From Burkholderia territorii (GTDB taxonomy: Bacteria > Pseudomonadota > Gammaproteobacteria > Burkholderiales > Burkholderiaceae), in the NCBI RefSeq assembly GCF_902833055.1, contig NZ_CADFEJ010000004.1, positions 186,001 through 250,000 on the forward strand: a stretch of 64,000 nt of DNA. The letters are read 5' to 3'. The notes beneath the pieces were generated by a model. That model did not search any database, was not told the origin of the DNA, and saw only the letters and a list, made by a program, of their open reading frames with translations. A program made the position numbers and the translations under genes. Shown piece after piece: positions 8,689-17,120 of this stretch; position 1 is the first letter of the stretch, and each line of letters opens with the position of its first letter.

Positions 8689-8740
8689 ACTTCCTTCTTT
8701 CGATGCGCGGCCTCGGCTGCGCCAACGAGGCTACTTTTCG

Positions 8741-9799
8741 ATGACGAAGCCGACCACCGACTTCCCGCCCGCGATCGCGCCGCTCGACGACACGCTGCGC
8801 AAGCGCCTGCAGCACGTGATCGATCACAAGACCAAGCCGCCCGGCAGTCTCGGCCAGCTCGAGGCGCTCGCGCTGCAGATCGGACTGATCCAGCGCACCG
8901 AGACGCCGCACGTGCAGCGGCCGGTGACGATCGTGTTCGCGGGCGACCACGGGATCGCGGCCGAGGGCGTGAGTCCGTATCCGCAGGCAGTCACCGCGCA
9001 GATGGTCGCGAACTTCCTGGCCGGCGGCGCGGCGATCAACGCGTTCTCGGGCGTCGCGCAGAGCGTGCTCGAAATCGTCGACGCGGGCGTCGCGTCGCCG
9101 CTGCCGGTGTCCGACCGGCTCGTGTCGCTGCCGGTCGCGCGCGGCACGCGCAACTTCGCGGCCGAACCCGCGATGACGCTCGACGAGGCGAAGACGGCGC
9201 TCGCTGCCGGCGCGGCGCGCGTGCGCCTGCACGCATCGCTCGGCACGAACGTGATCGGCTTCGGTGAAATGGGGATCGCGAACACGTCGTCGGCCGCATG
9301 CCTGATGAGCCGACTGCTCGACGTGCCGATCGACGCATCCGTCGGGCGCGGCACGGGCCTCGACGACCAGGGGCTCGCGCACAAGCGCGCGGTGCTCGGC
9401 CGCGCGCTCGTCCGGCATTCGCATGCGATCGCGCCGCTCGATGTGCTCGCGACGTTCGGCGGCTTCGAGATCGCGATGATGACGGGCGCGTATCTCGCGG
9501 CCGCGAGCGAGCGGATGACGATCCTCGTCGACGGCTTCATCGCGACGGCGGCGCTGCTGGTCGCCGAGCGCATCGCACCCGGCGTGCGCGACTACTGCGT
9601 GTTCTCGCACGCATCGCACGAGGCCGGGCATCGGCGCATGCTCGAGCATTTCGGCGCGAAGCCGCTGCTCGCGCTCGACCTGCGCCTCGGCGAAGGCACG
9701 GGCGCCGCGCTCGCGCTGCCGCTGGTGCGCGCGGCCGTCGCGTTCCTCACGGAGATGGCGAGCTTCGAATCCGCGGGCGTCGACAATCGTGACGCCTGA
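8741..9799 (+). CDS. cobT: Nicotinate-nucleotide:dimethylbenzimidazole phosphoribosyltransferase
   Basis: CobT makes alpha-ribazole 5'-phosphate from dimethylbenzimidazole and nicotinate mononucleotide, activating the lower ligand of B12. The 352-residue product has the family's early KTKPPGSLGQLEALA, the GDHGIAAEGVSPYPQAVT segment near residue 70, and EMGIANTSSAA near 180. The C-terminal LGEGTGAALALPL holds the catalytic glutamate region. Length is normal for the family. GAGG lies a little far upstream of the ATG. It is the third gene of the btuCD-cobTSC operon and overlaps the cobS start. Confidence 0.96.
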   Translation: MTKPTTDFPPAIAPLDDTLRKRLQHVIDHKTKPPGSLGQLEALALQIGLIQRTETPHVQRPVTIVFAGDHGIAAEGVSPYPQAVTAQMVANFLAGGAAINAFSGVAQSVLEIVDAGVASPLPVSDRLVSLPVARGTRNFAAEPAMTLDEAKTALAAGAARVRLHASLGTNVIGFGEMGIANTSSAACLMSRLLDVPIDASVGRGTGLDDQGLAHKRAVLGRALVRHSHAIAPLDVLATFGGFEIAMMTGAYLAAASERMTILVDGFIATAALLVAERIAPGVRDYCVFSHASHEAGHRRMLEHFGAKPLLALDLRLGEGTGAALALPLVRAAVAFLTEMASFESAGVDNRDA

Positions 9800-10565
9800 A
9801 CGCGCGAGCGGCATGCGCGCCGAACTGCGCTATTTTTTCGTCGCGCTCGGTTATTTCACGCGCGTGCCGGTGCCGCGCGCGATCGGCTACGCGGCCGGCG
9901 ATCTCGACCAGGCCGCGCGTTACTTTCCGCTGGTCGGCGCGTGCGTCGGCGCGTGGGGCGCGCTCGTCTATCTCGCGGCGCTGCGCGTGTTGCCGGCGTC
10001 GATCGCGGTCGGCCTGTCGATGGCCGCGACGCTGCTCGCGACCGGCGCGTTCCACGAGGATGGCCTCGCCGACAGCTGCGATGCGTTCGGCGGCGGCTAC
10101 GCGCGCGACGACGTGCTGCGCATCATGCACGATTCGCGAATCGGCACGTTCGGCGCGGCGGCACTCGTGATCGTGCTCGGCCTGAAGTGGCAGGCGCTCT
10201 CGGCCATGCCGCCGCTGCGCGCCGCGTGGACGATGATCGCCGCGCATGCGGCGAGCCGCGCGGGGGCCGTGAGCCTCCTGATGTCGCTCGACTACGTGCG
10301 ACCGGAGGGCAAGGCGAAGCCGGTCGCGCAGCGCATGGGCGCACGCGCGGCGTCGGTCGCGGCCGCATTCGGGCTGCCGTGGCTGTTCTGGCCTGACTGG
10401 CGCGCGGGTCTCGCCGCGTTCGTCGCGCTCTTGCTCGTACGCGCATGGGCGGCCCGCTATTTCGTGAAGCGGATCGGCGGCTATACGGGCGACTGTCTCG
10501 GCTTCGCGCAGCAGTTGTGCGAGCTGGCGATCTATCTCGTGGTGCTCGGATGGATCTCGTCCTGA
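9789..10565 (+). CDS. cobS: Adenosylcobinamide-GDP ribazoletransferase (cobalamin synthase)
   Basis: This integral membrane enzyme joins adenosylcobinamide-GDP with alpha-ribazole (or its phosphate) to complete the cobalamin nucleotide loop. The protein is hydrophobic and contains the family motif FHEDGLADSCDAFGGG near residue 80, with acidic metal ligands, followed by RIMHDSRIGTFG. The GTG at 9789 overlaps the cobT stop. An ATG at 9813 gives a 250-residue protein whose distance to FTRVPVP fits characterised CobS better, so the true start may be there. The 3' end overlaps cobC by 16 bases. Confidence 0.93.
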   Translation: MTPERASGMRAELRYFFVALGYFTRVPVPRAIGYAAGDLDQAARYFPLVGACVGAWGALVYLAALRVLPASIAVGLSMAATLLATGAFHEDGLADSCDAFGGGYARDDVLRIMHDSRIGTFGAAALVIVLGLKWQALSAMPPLRAAWTMIAAHAASRAGAVSLLMSLDYVRPEGKAKPVAQRMGARAASVAAAFGLPWLFWPDWRAGLAAFVALLLVRAWAARYFVKRIGGYTGDCLGFAQQLCELAIYLVVLGWISS

Positions 10566-11134
10566 TTCGCCATCCGGCCGTCGCTGTCGAACCGGGCATC
10601 TGCTACGGACGCAGCGACGTGCCGCTCGCCGCATCGGCGGAGGCCGCAGCGCGGGCCGTGCGCGCGCGTCTGGCGGCCCTCGGGGCGCCGTTGCCCGAGC
10701 AGGTCTGGACGAGCCCGCTCACGCGTTGCGCGTCGGTCGCCGAGCGGCTCGCGCAGGCGTTCGACGTGCCGTTGCGGTGCGATGCCGGCTGGCAGGAGAT
10801 GGACTTCGGCACGTGGGAGCTGCGGCGCTGGGACGATATCGATCGCGCGGCGCTCGATGCGTGGGCGGCCGACCTGATGCATGCGTGCGCGCATGGCGGC
10901 GAAAGCGTCGCACGGTTCGCCGCGCGCGTCGCACGCGTCGCGGATGCGCTCACGCGGACCGACGCGCCACAATGGGCGCTCACGCACGCGGGCGTGATTC
11001 GCGCATTCGCATCGTATGCGTTGCGCGTGCCGCTCGATACGCTGTTGTCGCGACCGGTGCCCACGGGCGGCGTCGTCTGGTTGCGAACGCAGGATGCCGC
11101 GCGCACGTGGGAAGTCGTCCAGTGGGACGACTAG
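10550..11134 (+). CDS. cobC: Alpha-ribazole phosphatase-like histidine phosphatase
   Basis: This is a 194-residue protein of the histidine phosphatase (phosphoglycerate mutase-like) superfamily. The N-terminal catalytic box is LVLIRHPAV instead of the usual RHG, so the RH pair is kept but the glycine is proline. CYGRSDVPL and WTSPLTRC follow, then DFGTWELRRWDDI, and the second histidine is in LTHAGVIRAF near residue 145. Dephosphorylation of alpha-ribazole phosphate is the expected role because it overlaps cobS and ends the operon. The name cobC is also used for another enzyme in Pseudomonas; here it means the phosphatase. Confidence 0.88.
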   Translation: MDLVLIRHPAVAVEPGICYGRSDVPLAASAEAAARAVRARLAALGAPLPEQVWTSPLTRCASVAERLAQAFDVPLRCDAGWQEMDFGTWELRRWDDIDRAALDAWAADLMHACAHGGESVARFAARVARVADALTRTDAPQWALTHAGVIRAFASYALRVPLDTLLSRPVPTGGVVWLRTQDAARTWEVVQWDD

Positions 11135-11151
11135 GCGAGCGCTTGCTCGCC
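11134..11151. terminator. Short hairpin between convergent cobC and btuF
   Basis: GGCGAGC and GCTCGCC pair around a GCTT loop, directly at the cobC stop and in the 48-base gap before the convergent btuF stop. There is no clear T-run on either side, so termination here would be weak or rho-dependent. Confidence 0.4.
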
Positions 11152-11182
11152 AGACATTCGCAGCGGCATCGAAGCGCGAAAA

Positions 11183-12109
11183 TCAGCGCGCCGGACGCCG
11201 CGACCGCGCGGCGTCGAGATCCTCGCACAGCGCGGCCGCGCCTTGCGCGATCCGCGGCGACGGCCGGGTCAGCAGATCGCCGTCGATCGCGAACAGGTTG
11301 CTGCGCGCCACGGCCGTCAGCGCGGGCCATGCACGCCAGCGTGCGAGGCTCGGCAGCGGCGCGTCGGAACGCGTCGCGCCGGCGCTCGTCGTCACGATCG
11401 CTTCCGGATTTGCGGCCAGCACGGCTTCGTCGGTGACGGTCGGCGCGAGCGGTTTCAGCGCCGCGAACACGTTGCGGCCGCCGCACAGCGCGATCACTTC
11501 GTTGAACAGGTGTGTGCCGTTGAGCGTCGTCAGCGGGCGGTCCCATACCTGGAAGAACATCGTGACGGGCGGGCGTGCCGCGTAACGCGCGCGCAGCGCC
11601 GCGATATCGCGCGAGAACGATGTCGCGGCCGCGTCGGCGACCGGTTCGGTGCCGAGCAGCGTGCCGAGCCGGCGCAGCGACGTGGCCACGTCGTCGAGAT
11701 GTTTCGGTTCACTGAAGAACAGCGGAATGTGCAGCGCACGCAGCGCGTCGGTCTGCCGCTCGGCGTTGCCGTGTCGCCATACCACGATGAGATCGGGCTT
11801 CAGCGCGGCGATGCGCTCGAGATCGAGCGCCTTGTTGTCGCCGATTCGCGGCACGGCCTGCGCGGCAGGCGGGTAGTCGCTGTACGTGACCGTGCCGACA
11901 AGTTTCGCGCCGCCGCCGGCCGCGTAGACCAGCTCGGTCGCATGCGGCGCGAGGCTGATCACGCGTTGCGCCGGCACGGGCAGCGTGACCGTATTGCCGG
12001 CATCGTCACGGGCCGTCACGGCGGCGTGAGCGAACGGTACGTGCGCGAGCGCGACGAGCGACGCGAGCGATGCGAAGGCCGGCAGCCGGCCGAACGGGCG
12101 GGCGCTCAT
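11183..12109 (-). CDS. btuF: Corrinoid ABC transporter substrate-binding protein
   Basis: This is the periplasmic binding protein for the btuCD importer, 308 residues. A signal peptide of about 29 residues ends in PFAHAA. The mature protein has the BtuF/FepB-like core RVISLAPHATELVYAAGGG near residue 48, VTYSDYPPAAQAVPRIGD near 75, and KPDLIVVWRHG near 105. It overlaps the stop of the upstream decarboxylase gene (ATGA) and is the last gene of the minus-strand cobU-cbiB-cobD-btuF operon, opposite to btuCD. That split arrangement implies import and assembly are controlled together through two promoters. Confidence 0.92.
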   Translation of the reverse strand: MSARPFGRLPAFASLASLVALAHVPFAHAAVTARDDAGNTVTLPVPAQRVISLAPHATELVYAAGGGAKLVGTVTYSDYPPAAQAVPRIGDNKALDLERIAALKPDLIVVWRHGNAERQTDALRALHIPLFFSEPKHLDDVATSLRRLGTLLGTEPVADAAATSFSRDIAALRARYAARPPVTMFFQVWDRPLTTLNGTHLFNEVIALCGGRNVFAALKPLAPTVTDEAVLAANPEAIVTTSAGATRSDAPLPSLARWRAWPALTAVARSNLFAIDGDLLTRPSPRIAQGAAALCEDLDAARSRRPAR

Positions 12110-13125
12110 GCGCACGCCTGCGGCAGCGCCGGGACGCACTGCGCAAGTGCGTCGGCGATGCGCCGCCATTCGGCTTCGTTGCCCGGCAGGCCGATGCGCA
12201 CGCTCGACGGTTGCGCGAAATGCCGCGTCCAGATTCCGCGGGCGGCGAGCGCCGCGTGCAGCGCGGCCGCGCGCGGATCGTCGGTCCAGCTGAACAGCGG
12301 CGTCGCGTGCACCGCGAAGCCGTGCGTGCGCAGCAGCGCGGCGAGGCGTTCGCCGTCGGCCGCGAGCCGCGCGCGCGCGGCGCTCTGCCACGCGTGGTCG
12401 GCGAACGCGGCGACGACCGCGTGACGCGCGGGGCCGCTGACGGTCCACGCGCCGAGCATGTCGCGCAACGCGGCGACCCACTCGGGGCGGGCGAGCGCGA
12501 AACCGGCGCGAATGCCGGCCAGACCGAAGAACTTGCCGACCGAACGCAGCACGACGAGGCCCGGACGATCGGTGAGATGCGCGAGCGATGGCGCGACGCC
12601 CGTGTCCGCGAATGCCTCGTCGACGATCAGCGTGCCGCCGCGCGCCGACAGCTGCGCATGCCAGCCGAGCAGCCGCTCGGCCGGAACGATCTCGGCGGTC
12701 GGATTATTCGGATTCCCGATGATGACGTGGCGCAACGACGCCGGCAGCACGTCCGCGGCGATGTCGAGCGTGACGACGCGATGGCCATGACGCGCGAATG
12801 CAGGCGCATATTCGCCATATGCGAGCGCCGCGACCCCGGCGTCGCCCTTCGGCAGCAGCGCGGGCAATGCGCGGATCGCGGCCTGGCTGCCGGCAACGGG
12901 CAGCACGTGCGCGGCGTCGGGCGCGCGATAGTAGCCGGCCGCGCATGCGGCGAGCGCATCGCCGTCGTCGGGGAGCCGGCGCCAGGCGTCGGCCGGGACC
13001 GGCGGCACCGGATAGCCGACCGGATTGATGCCGGTCGACAGGTCGAGCCAGGTGTCGTACGGAATGCCGTGGCGGCGCGCGGCTTCGTGCAGGTTGCCGC
13101 CGTGCGTGATGCGTGCGTCAGACAT
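12106..13125 (-). CDS. cobD: Threonine-phosphate decarboxylase (aminopropanol arm of B12 synthesis)
   Basis: This is a PLP-dependent aminotransferase-fold enzyme of 339 residues. It decarboxylates L-threonine-O-3-phosphate to aminopropanol phosphate, the linker joined to adenosylcobyrate. Visible features are the N-terminal HGGNLHEAARRHG, LDLSTGINPVGYP near residue 28, and the nucleotide-loop segment IIGNPNNPTAEIVP near 137. The PLP lysine region is SVGKFFGLAGIRAGF near 195. The ATG at 13125 overlaps the end of cbiB by 8 bases. The same family is called CobC in Pseudomonas nomenclature, so symbols differ between databases. Confidence 0.92.
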   Translation of the reverse strand: MSDARITHGGNLHEAARRHGIPYDTWLDLSTGINPVGYPVPPVPADAWRRLPDDGDALAACAAGYYRAPDAAHVLPVAGSQAAIRALPALLPKGDAGVAALAYGEYAPAFARHGHRVVTLDIAADVLPASLRHVIIGNPNNPTAEIVPAERLLGWHAQLSARGGTLIVDEAFADTGVAPSLAHLTDRPGLVVLRSVGKFFGLAGIRAGFALARPEWVAALRDMLGAWTVSGPARHAVVAAFADHAWQSAARARLAADGERLAALLRTHGFAVHATPLFSWTDDPRAAALHAALAARGIWTRHFAQPSSVRIGLPGNEAEWRRIADALAQCVPALPQACA

Positions 13126-14062
13126 GATGGGTAGCGAGGATGAGTGCGCCGCTCGCGACGAGCAGCGCGAGCCACAGCGCGAGCGTGCGCGTGACGAGCG
13201 ACAGCGCGGCGACGACATGCACGGCCGTCGCCTGCGCGCCGGTGCCGAGCGCGGGACGTTCTTCGATTTCGCCGTGATAGACGGCCGGGCCGCCGAGCTG
13301 CACGTTGAGGCTGCCGGCGCCGGCGGCCATCACGGGGCCCGCGTTCGGGCTGTCCCAGTGGCGCGCCTGCGTGCGCCAGCAGCGCCATGCGGCGGCCGTG
13401 TCGCCGAGCAGCGCGTAGCTCGCGGCGGTGAGGCGCGCGGGAATCCAGTTGAGCGCGTCGTCGATGCGCGCGGCCGCCCAGCCGAACGTCAGGAAGCGCG
13501 GCGTGCGGTAGCCCCACATCGCGTCGAGCGTGTTCGCGAGCCGGAACAGCAGCGCGCCGGGGCCGCCGGCGACGACGAACCAGAAGAGCGCGCCGAAGAT
13601 CGCGTCGTTGCCGTTTTCCAGCGCCGATTCGACGGCCGCGCGCGACAGCGCGCCTTCGTCGGCTTCGCTCGTGTCGCGCGATACGATCCGCGCGGTCAGC
13701 GCACGCGCGGCATCGAGGTCGTGCCGTAGCAGCGCGGCGGCAATCGGCGCGACATGCTCGGCGAGGCTCTTCGCGCCGAGCGCGAACCACAGCAGCGCGA
13801 CGTGCAGCGCGGCCGCGAGCGGCCACGGCAGCACGGCCGCGAGCCACGCCGCGACGGCCACCGGCGGCGCCACCGCCGCGAGCCACGCGGCGACGCCGAT
13901 CACGCGGCCGCGCCGGCCCGTGTTCAGCGCACCTTCGATGCGGGCGGCGAGCCGGCCGAACGCGACGAGCGGATGCCAGCCGGCCGGCTCGCCGACGATG
14001 CGATCGACGATCGTGGCCGCGACCGCGAGCATCGCGACGACCGGCAGCGACAGCATCAGCAT
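13118..14062 (-). CDS. cbiB: Adenosylcobinamide-phosphate synthase
   Basis: This is an integral membrane protein of 314 residues that attaches aminopropanol phosphate to adenosylcobyrate. Family motifs are DRIVGEPAGWHPLVAFGRLA near residue 20, IVSRDTSEADEGALSRAAVE near 125, and SLNVQLGGPAVYHG near 250. Several hydrophobic segments are visible, including the last 25 residues. It overlaps both neighbours: the cobU end by 7 bases and the decarboxylase start by 8. Such packing supports one translationally coupled operon. It is called CobD in Pseudomonas nomenclature. Confidence 0.93.
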   Translation of the reverse strand: MLMLSLPVVAMLAVAATIVDRIVGEPAGWHPLVAFGRLAARIEGALNTGRRGRVIGVAAWLAAVAPPVAVAAWLAAVLPWPLAAALHVALLWFALGAKSLAEHVAPIAAALLRHDLDAARALTARIVSRDTSEADEGALSRAAVESALENGNDAIFGALFWFVVAGGPGALLFRLANTLDAMWGYRTPRFLTFGWAAARIDDALNWIPARLTAASYALLGDTAAAWRCWRTQARHWDSPNAGPVMAAGAGSLNVQLGGPAVYHGEIEERPALGTGAQATAVHVVAALSLVTRTLALWLALLVASGALILATHHV

Positions 14063-14616
14063 GACGGCGCTCCGCCCTTCAGTTCGAGCGGCAGGCCGGC
14101 GACCAGCAGCGTCACGCGCGTCGCGAGCGCCGCGACCCGCTGGTTCAGGCGCCCGAGCTCGTCGACGTAGCGGCGCGTGACCGACCCGAGCGGCACGACG
14201 CCGAGCCCGATTTCGTTGCTGACGACGATCACCTTCGCGCGCGCACCGCGCAACGCGTGCTCGAGCCGCTCGACCTGTGCCGCATACTGCGCATCGTCGA
14301 GCGGTTCGCCGTCGAGCGGGCACAGCAGGTTCGTGAGCCACAGCGTCAGGCAGTCGACGAGCAGGCATGCGCGCGGATCGTCGAGGCGCGCGAGCGTGCC
14401 GGCGAGGTCGACGGGTGCGTCGGCGAAGCCCCAGTCTGCCGGGCGGCGCGCGCGGTGATGCGCGATGCGCCGTTCGAATTCGGCGTCGGCGGCGGACGCG
14501 GCCGCAGTCGCGATGTAGGTGACGGGACGGCCGCTGTCGGCGGCGAGCCGCTCGGCGTACGCGCTCTTGCCCGAGCGCGCGCCGCCGAGGACGAAGGTGA
14601 TGTCGTGCGGAATCAT
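14056..14616 (-). CDS. cobU: Adenosylcobinamide kinase / guanylyltransferase
   Basis: CobU phosphorylates adenosylcobinamide and then transfers GMP, supplying the substrate of CobS. The 186-residue protein starts with [20 protein letters not shown], holding the Walker A loop, and continues with TYIATA near residue 34, [14 protein letters not shown] near 50, and [12 protein letters not shown] near 90. Size is normal. It is first in the minus-strand operon. No Shine-Dalgarno precedes the ATG, and a TACAAT -10-like hexamer at 14623-14628 would place the transcript start at the ATG itself. Confidence 0.94.
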   Translation of the reverse strand: MIPHDITFVLGGARSGKSAYAERLAADSGRPVTYIATAAASAADAEFERRIAHHRARRPADWGFADAPVDLAGTLARLDDPRACLLVDCLTLWLTNLLCPLDGEPLDDAQYAAQVERLEHALRGARAKVIVVSNEIGLGVVPLGSVTRRYVDELGRLNQRVAALATRVTLLVAGLPLELKGGAPSC

Positions 14617-14690
14617 CGCGTGATTGTAACGGCGCACGCGTGGCGGCGCGGGCGATAATGCGGCCTTTGCTTCGCCATGACTTGCATACG

Positions 14691-16193
14691 ATGAACGCAC
14701 CCGAACCGCAGCCGCGCGGCACGTTGATGATCCAGGGCACGACGTCCGACGCGGGCAAGAGCACGCTCGTCGCGGGCCTGTGCCGCCTCGCGCGCCGCGC
14801 GGGCGCGCGCGTCGCGCCGTTCAAGCCGCAGAACATGGCGCTGAACAGCGCGGTGACGGCCGATGGCGGCGAGATCGGCCGCGCGCAGGCGTTGCAGGCG
14901 CTCGCCGCGGGTGTCGCGCCGCACACCGATTTCAACCCGGTGCTGCTGAAGCCGACGAGCGATCGCGGCGCGCAGGTGATCATCCACGGCAAGGCGCGCA
15001 TGAACCTCGATGCGCGTGCGTACCACGACTACAAGCCGGTCGCGTTCGACGCGGTGCTCGAGTCGTACGCGCGGCTGCGTGCGCGCTACGACACGGTGCT
15101 GGTCGAAGGCGCGGGCAGCCCGGCCGAGATCAACCTGCGCGAAGGCGACATCGCGAACATGGGCTTCGCGGAACGCGTGGATTGCCCGGTCGTGCTGGTG
15201 GCGGACATCGATCGCGGCGGCGTGTTCGCGCATCTGGTCGGCACGCTCGCGTGCCTGTCGGACAGCGAGCGCGCGCGCGTGCGCGGCTTCGTCATCAACC
15301 GCTTTCGCGGCGACATCAAGCTGCTCGAACCGGGCCTCGACTGGCTGCGCGCGCAGACGGGCAAGCCGGTGTTCGGCGTACTGCCGTACCTGCACGGATT
15401 GACGCTCGATGCCGAGGACATGCTGCCGTCGCAGGCGCGCAGCGCCGCCGCGCGGGCCGATGCCGGTGTGCTGCGGGTAGTCGTGCCGGCGCTGCCGCGG
15501 ATCAGCAACCATACCGATTTCGATCCGCTGCGCGCGCATCCGCAGGTCGAGTTCACGTACTGGAAGAGCGGCCCCGTGCCCGATGCCGACCTGCTGATCC
15601 TGCCGGGCTCGAAAAGCGTGCAGCGCGATCTCGCGTGGTTGCGCGACACGGGCTGGGACGCGCTGATTCGCCGGCACCTGCGCTATGGCGGCAAGGTGAT
15701 CGGCATCTGCGGCGGCATGCAGATGCTCGGCCGCACGCTGGATGATCCGCTCGGCCTCGAAGGCCCGCCCGGCAGCGTGCCGGGCCTCGGGCTGCTCGAT
15801 TTCGACACGACGCTGCAGCCCGACAAGACGCTGAAGAACGTGACCGGACATCTCGCGCTGCCGGGCGCGGCCGCCGTGCACGGCTACGAGATCCACATGG
15901 GCGACACGCGCGGCCCCGCGCTCGCGGCGCCCGCGCTCGAGCTGGCGGCGGCCGACGCCCCGGGCGGCGTGCGTTCGGACGGCGCCCGCTCGGCCGACGG
16001 GCAGATCCTCGCGACCTACGTGCACGGGCTGTTCGACGCGCCCGACGCGTGTGCGGCACTCCTCGCGTGGGCGGGGCTCGACCGCGCGGAGCGCATCGAC
16101 TATCCGGCGCTGCGCGAGGCGTCGCTGGAGCGGCTGGCAGATTCCTTTGCCGAGCATCTCGATCTGCGCGCACTGTACGCCGAGTTCCGCTGA
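14691..16193 (+). CDS. cobQ: Cobyric acid synthase
   Basis: CobQ amidates four side-chain carboxyls of adenosylcobyrinic acid a,c-diamide using glutamine and ATP. The 500-residue protein has an N-terminal synthetase domain ([16 protein letters not shown] near residue 18, KPQNMALNS near 45, [20 protein letters not shown] near 140). The C-terminal glutaminase domain has its nucleophile in [10 protein letters not shown] near 345 and its histidine in YVHGLFD near 445. I chose the ATG at 14691, where similarity starts; the upstream in-frame extension is not family-like. A GATAAT -10-like hexamer sits at 14654-14659. It is divergent from cobU. Confidence 0.96.
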   Translation: MNAPEPQPRGTLMIQGTTSDAGKSTLVAGLCRLARRAGARVAPFKPQNMALNSAVTADGGEIGRAQALQALAAGVAPHTDFNPVLLKPTSDRGAQVIIHGKARMNLDARAYHDYKPVAFDAVLESYARLRARYDTVLVEGAGSPAEINLREGDIANMGFAERVDCPVVLVADIDRGGVFAHLVGTLACLSDSERARVRGFVINRFRGDIKLLEPGLDWLRAQTGKPVFGVLPYLHGLTLDAEDMLPSQARSAAARADAGVLRVVVPALPRISNHTDFDPLRAHPQVEFTYWKSGPVPDADLLILPGSKSVQRDLAWLRDTGWDALIRRHLRYGGKVIGICGGMQMLGRTLDDPLGLEGPPGSVPGLGLLDFDTTLQPDKTLKNVTGHLALPGAAAVHGYEIHMGDTRGPALAAPALELAAADAPGGVRSDGARSADGQILATYVHGLFDAPDACAALLAWAGLDRAERIDYPALREASLERLADSFAEHLDLRALYAEFR

Positions 16194-16275
16194 CGCAGGG
16201 CCTGCCCGGCCTGGCATTTTGCGACGAATCGCGTACAACTCAGATGGGCGGCGTTCCGCCCGAAGGAGCGCGACG

Positions 16276-16416
16276 ATGAAGGCTCGATGGTGGTTGAGCG
16301 TGCTGCTCGCGGCGCTGCTGGGCGCGTCGGCGGTTGCGCACGCATGTGACTCGTACACACCGGGCGGCGGCCCGGCCGGCTCGGGTGACGCTGCGTCAGG
16401 CAAAAGCGGCGGCTGA
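16276..16416 (+). CDS. Small secreted peptide (46 residues), function unknown
   Basis: The ATG has a good Shine-Dalgarno (GAAGGAG, 7 bases). The peptide opens with a clear signal sequence, MKARWWLSVLLAALLGASAV, then AHAC, and the mature part is only about 22 residues, rich in Gly, Ser and Ala. The single cysteine directly after AHA could mark a signal peptidase I site at position 24. It does not fit a strict lipobox, because alanine sits at -3 and histidine at -2. A strong terminator follows 24 bases later, so it is a self-contained or last-of-operon unit after cobQ. I do not recognise a family. Confidence 0.6.
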   Translation: MKARWWLSVLLAALLGASAVAHACDSYTPGGGPAGSGDAASGKSGG

Positions 16417-16440
16417 GGTTCGCGGCCAATGCGGGCAGCG

Positions 16441-16468
16441 GGGGCATGATCGGTCATGCCCCTTTTTT
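16441..16468 (+). terminator. Rho-independent terminator
   Basis: GGGGCATGA and TCATGCCCC form a perfect 9-bp stem with a TCGG loop, followed by six T residues. It ends the cobQ / small-peptide transcription unit. Confidence 0.95.
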
Positions 16469-16580
16469 CGACCTGATTCGTTCCTGCGGAGAATCAGTTA
16501 AAGCCGAGATGCGTGTTTATTGGCCGAATCGATTCGAATAGAGTGCGATCCATTCTCATCCACTCATGAAGGAATTCGCC

Positions 16581-16994
16581 ATGAATCCCAATCGCCTCAA
16601 CGATCTCGGCGCGGCGCTGTTGCGCGTCGCACTCGGCGTGCTGTACCTCGCGCACGTCGCGCAGAAGGTGTTCGTCTTCACGCTGCCCGGCACCGCGCAG
16701 TTCTTCGCGTCGATCGGCCTGCCGGGCTGGCTCGCGTATGTGACGACGTTCGTCGAGCTGATCTGCGGCCTTGCGCTGCTCGCGGGCTTTCGCGTGCGAG
16801 TCGCCGCGCTGGTGCTGCTGCCGTTCATGCTCGGTGCGGTGTCCGCGCATCTGCCCAACGGCTGGAGCTTCGCGTCGCCGAACGGTGGCTGGGAATACCC
16901 GGCTTTCTGGGCCGTCACGCTGGCCGTGCAGGCGCTGCTGGGCGGCGGCGCATTCGCGCTCGGCGCACCGCGCGCCGCGACGCGCCCCGCATAA
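16581..16994 (+). CDS. DoxX-family membrane protein
   Basis: This is a 137-residue protein with four hydrophobic segments in the DoxX pattern. It has LGAALLRVALGVLYLAHVAQ at residue 8-27, GWLAYVTTFVELICGLALLAG near 50, VAALVLLPFMLGAV near 75, and a last segment near 110-130. DoxX proteins are small quinone- or thiol-linked membrane proteins of poorly defined role. AAGGA stands 7 bases before the ATG at 16581, which decides against the ATG 15 bases further upstream. It is followed after 126 bases by an orphan parA-type gene. Confidence 0.85.
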   Translation: MNPNRLNDLGAALLRVALGVLYLAHVAQKVFVFTLPGTAQFFASIGLPGWLAYVTTFVELICGLALLAGFRVRVAALVLLPFMLGAVSAHLPNGWSFASPNGGWEYPAFWAVTLAVQALLGGGAFALGAPRAATRPA

Positions 16995-17120
16995 AAGGGA
17001 CGGCCATCGGCGTAACCCGTTCCGGTGACCCCCCGTTTGCCGATATCATCGCTCCCTGTATCCGCAATCGAGCGGCGCCAGCCAGACGGCCGGCGCCGCG
17101 TGGCTTTCTCGGGGGAATTC

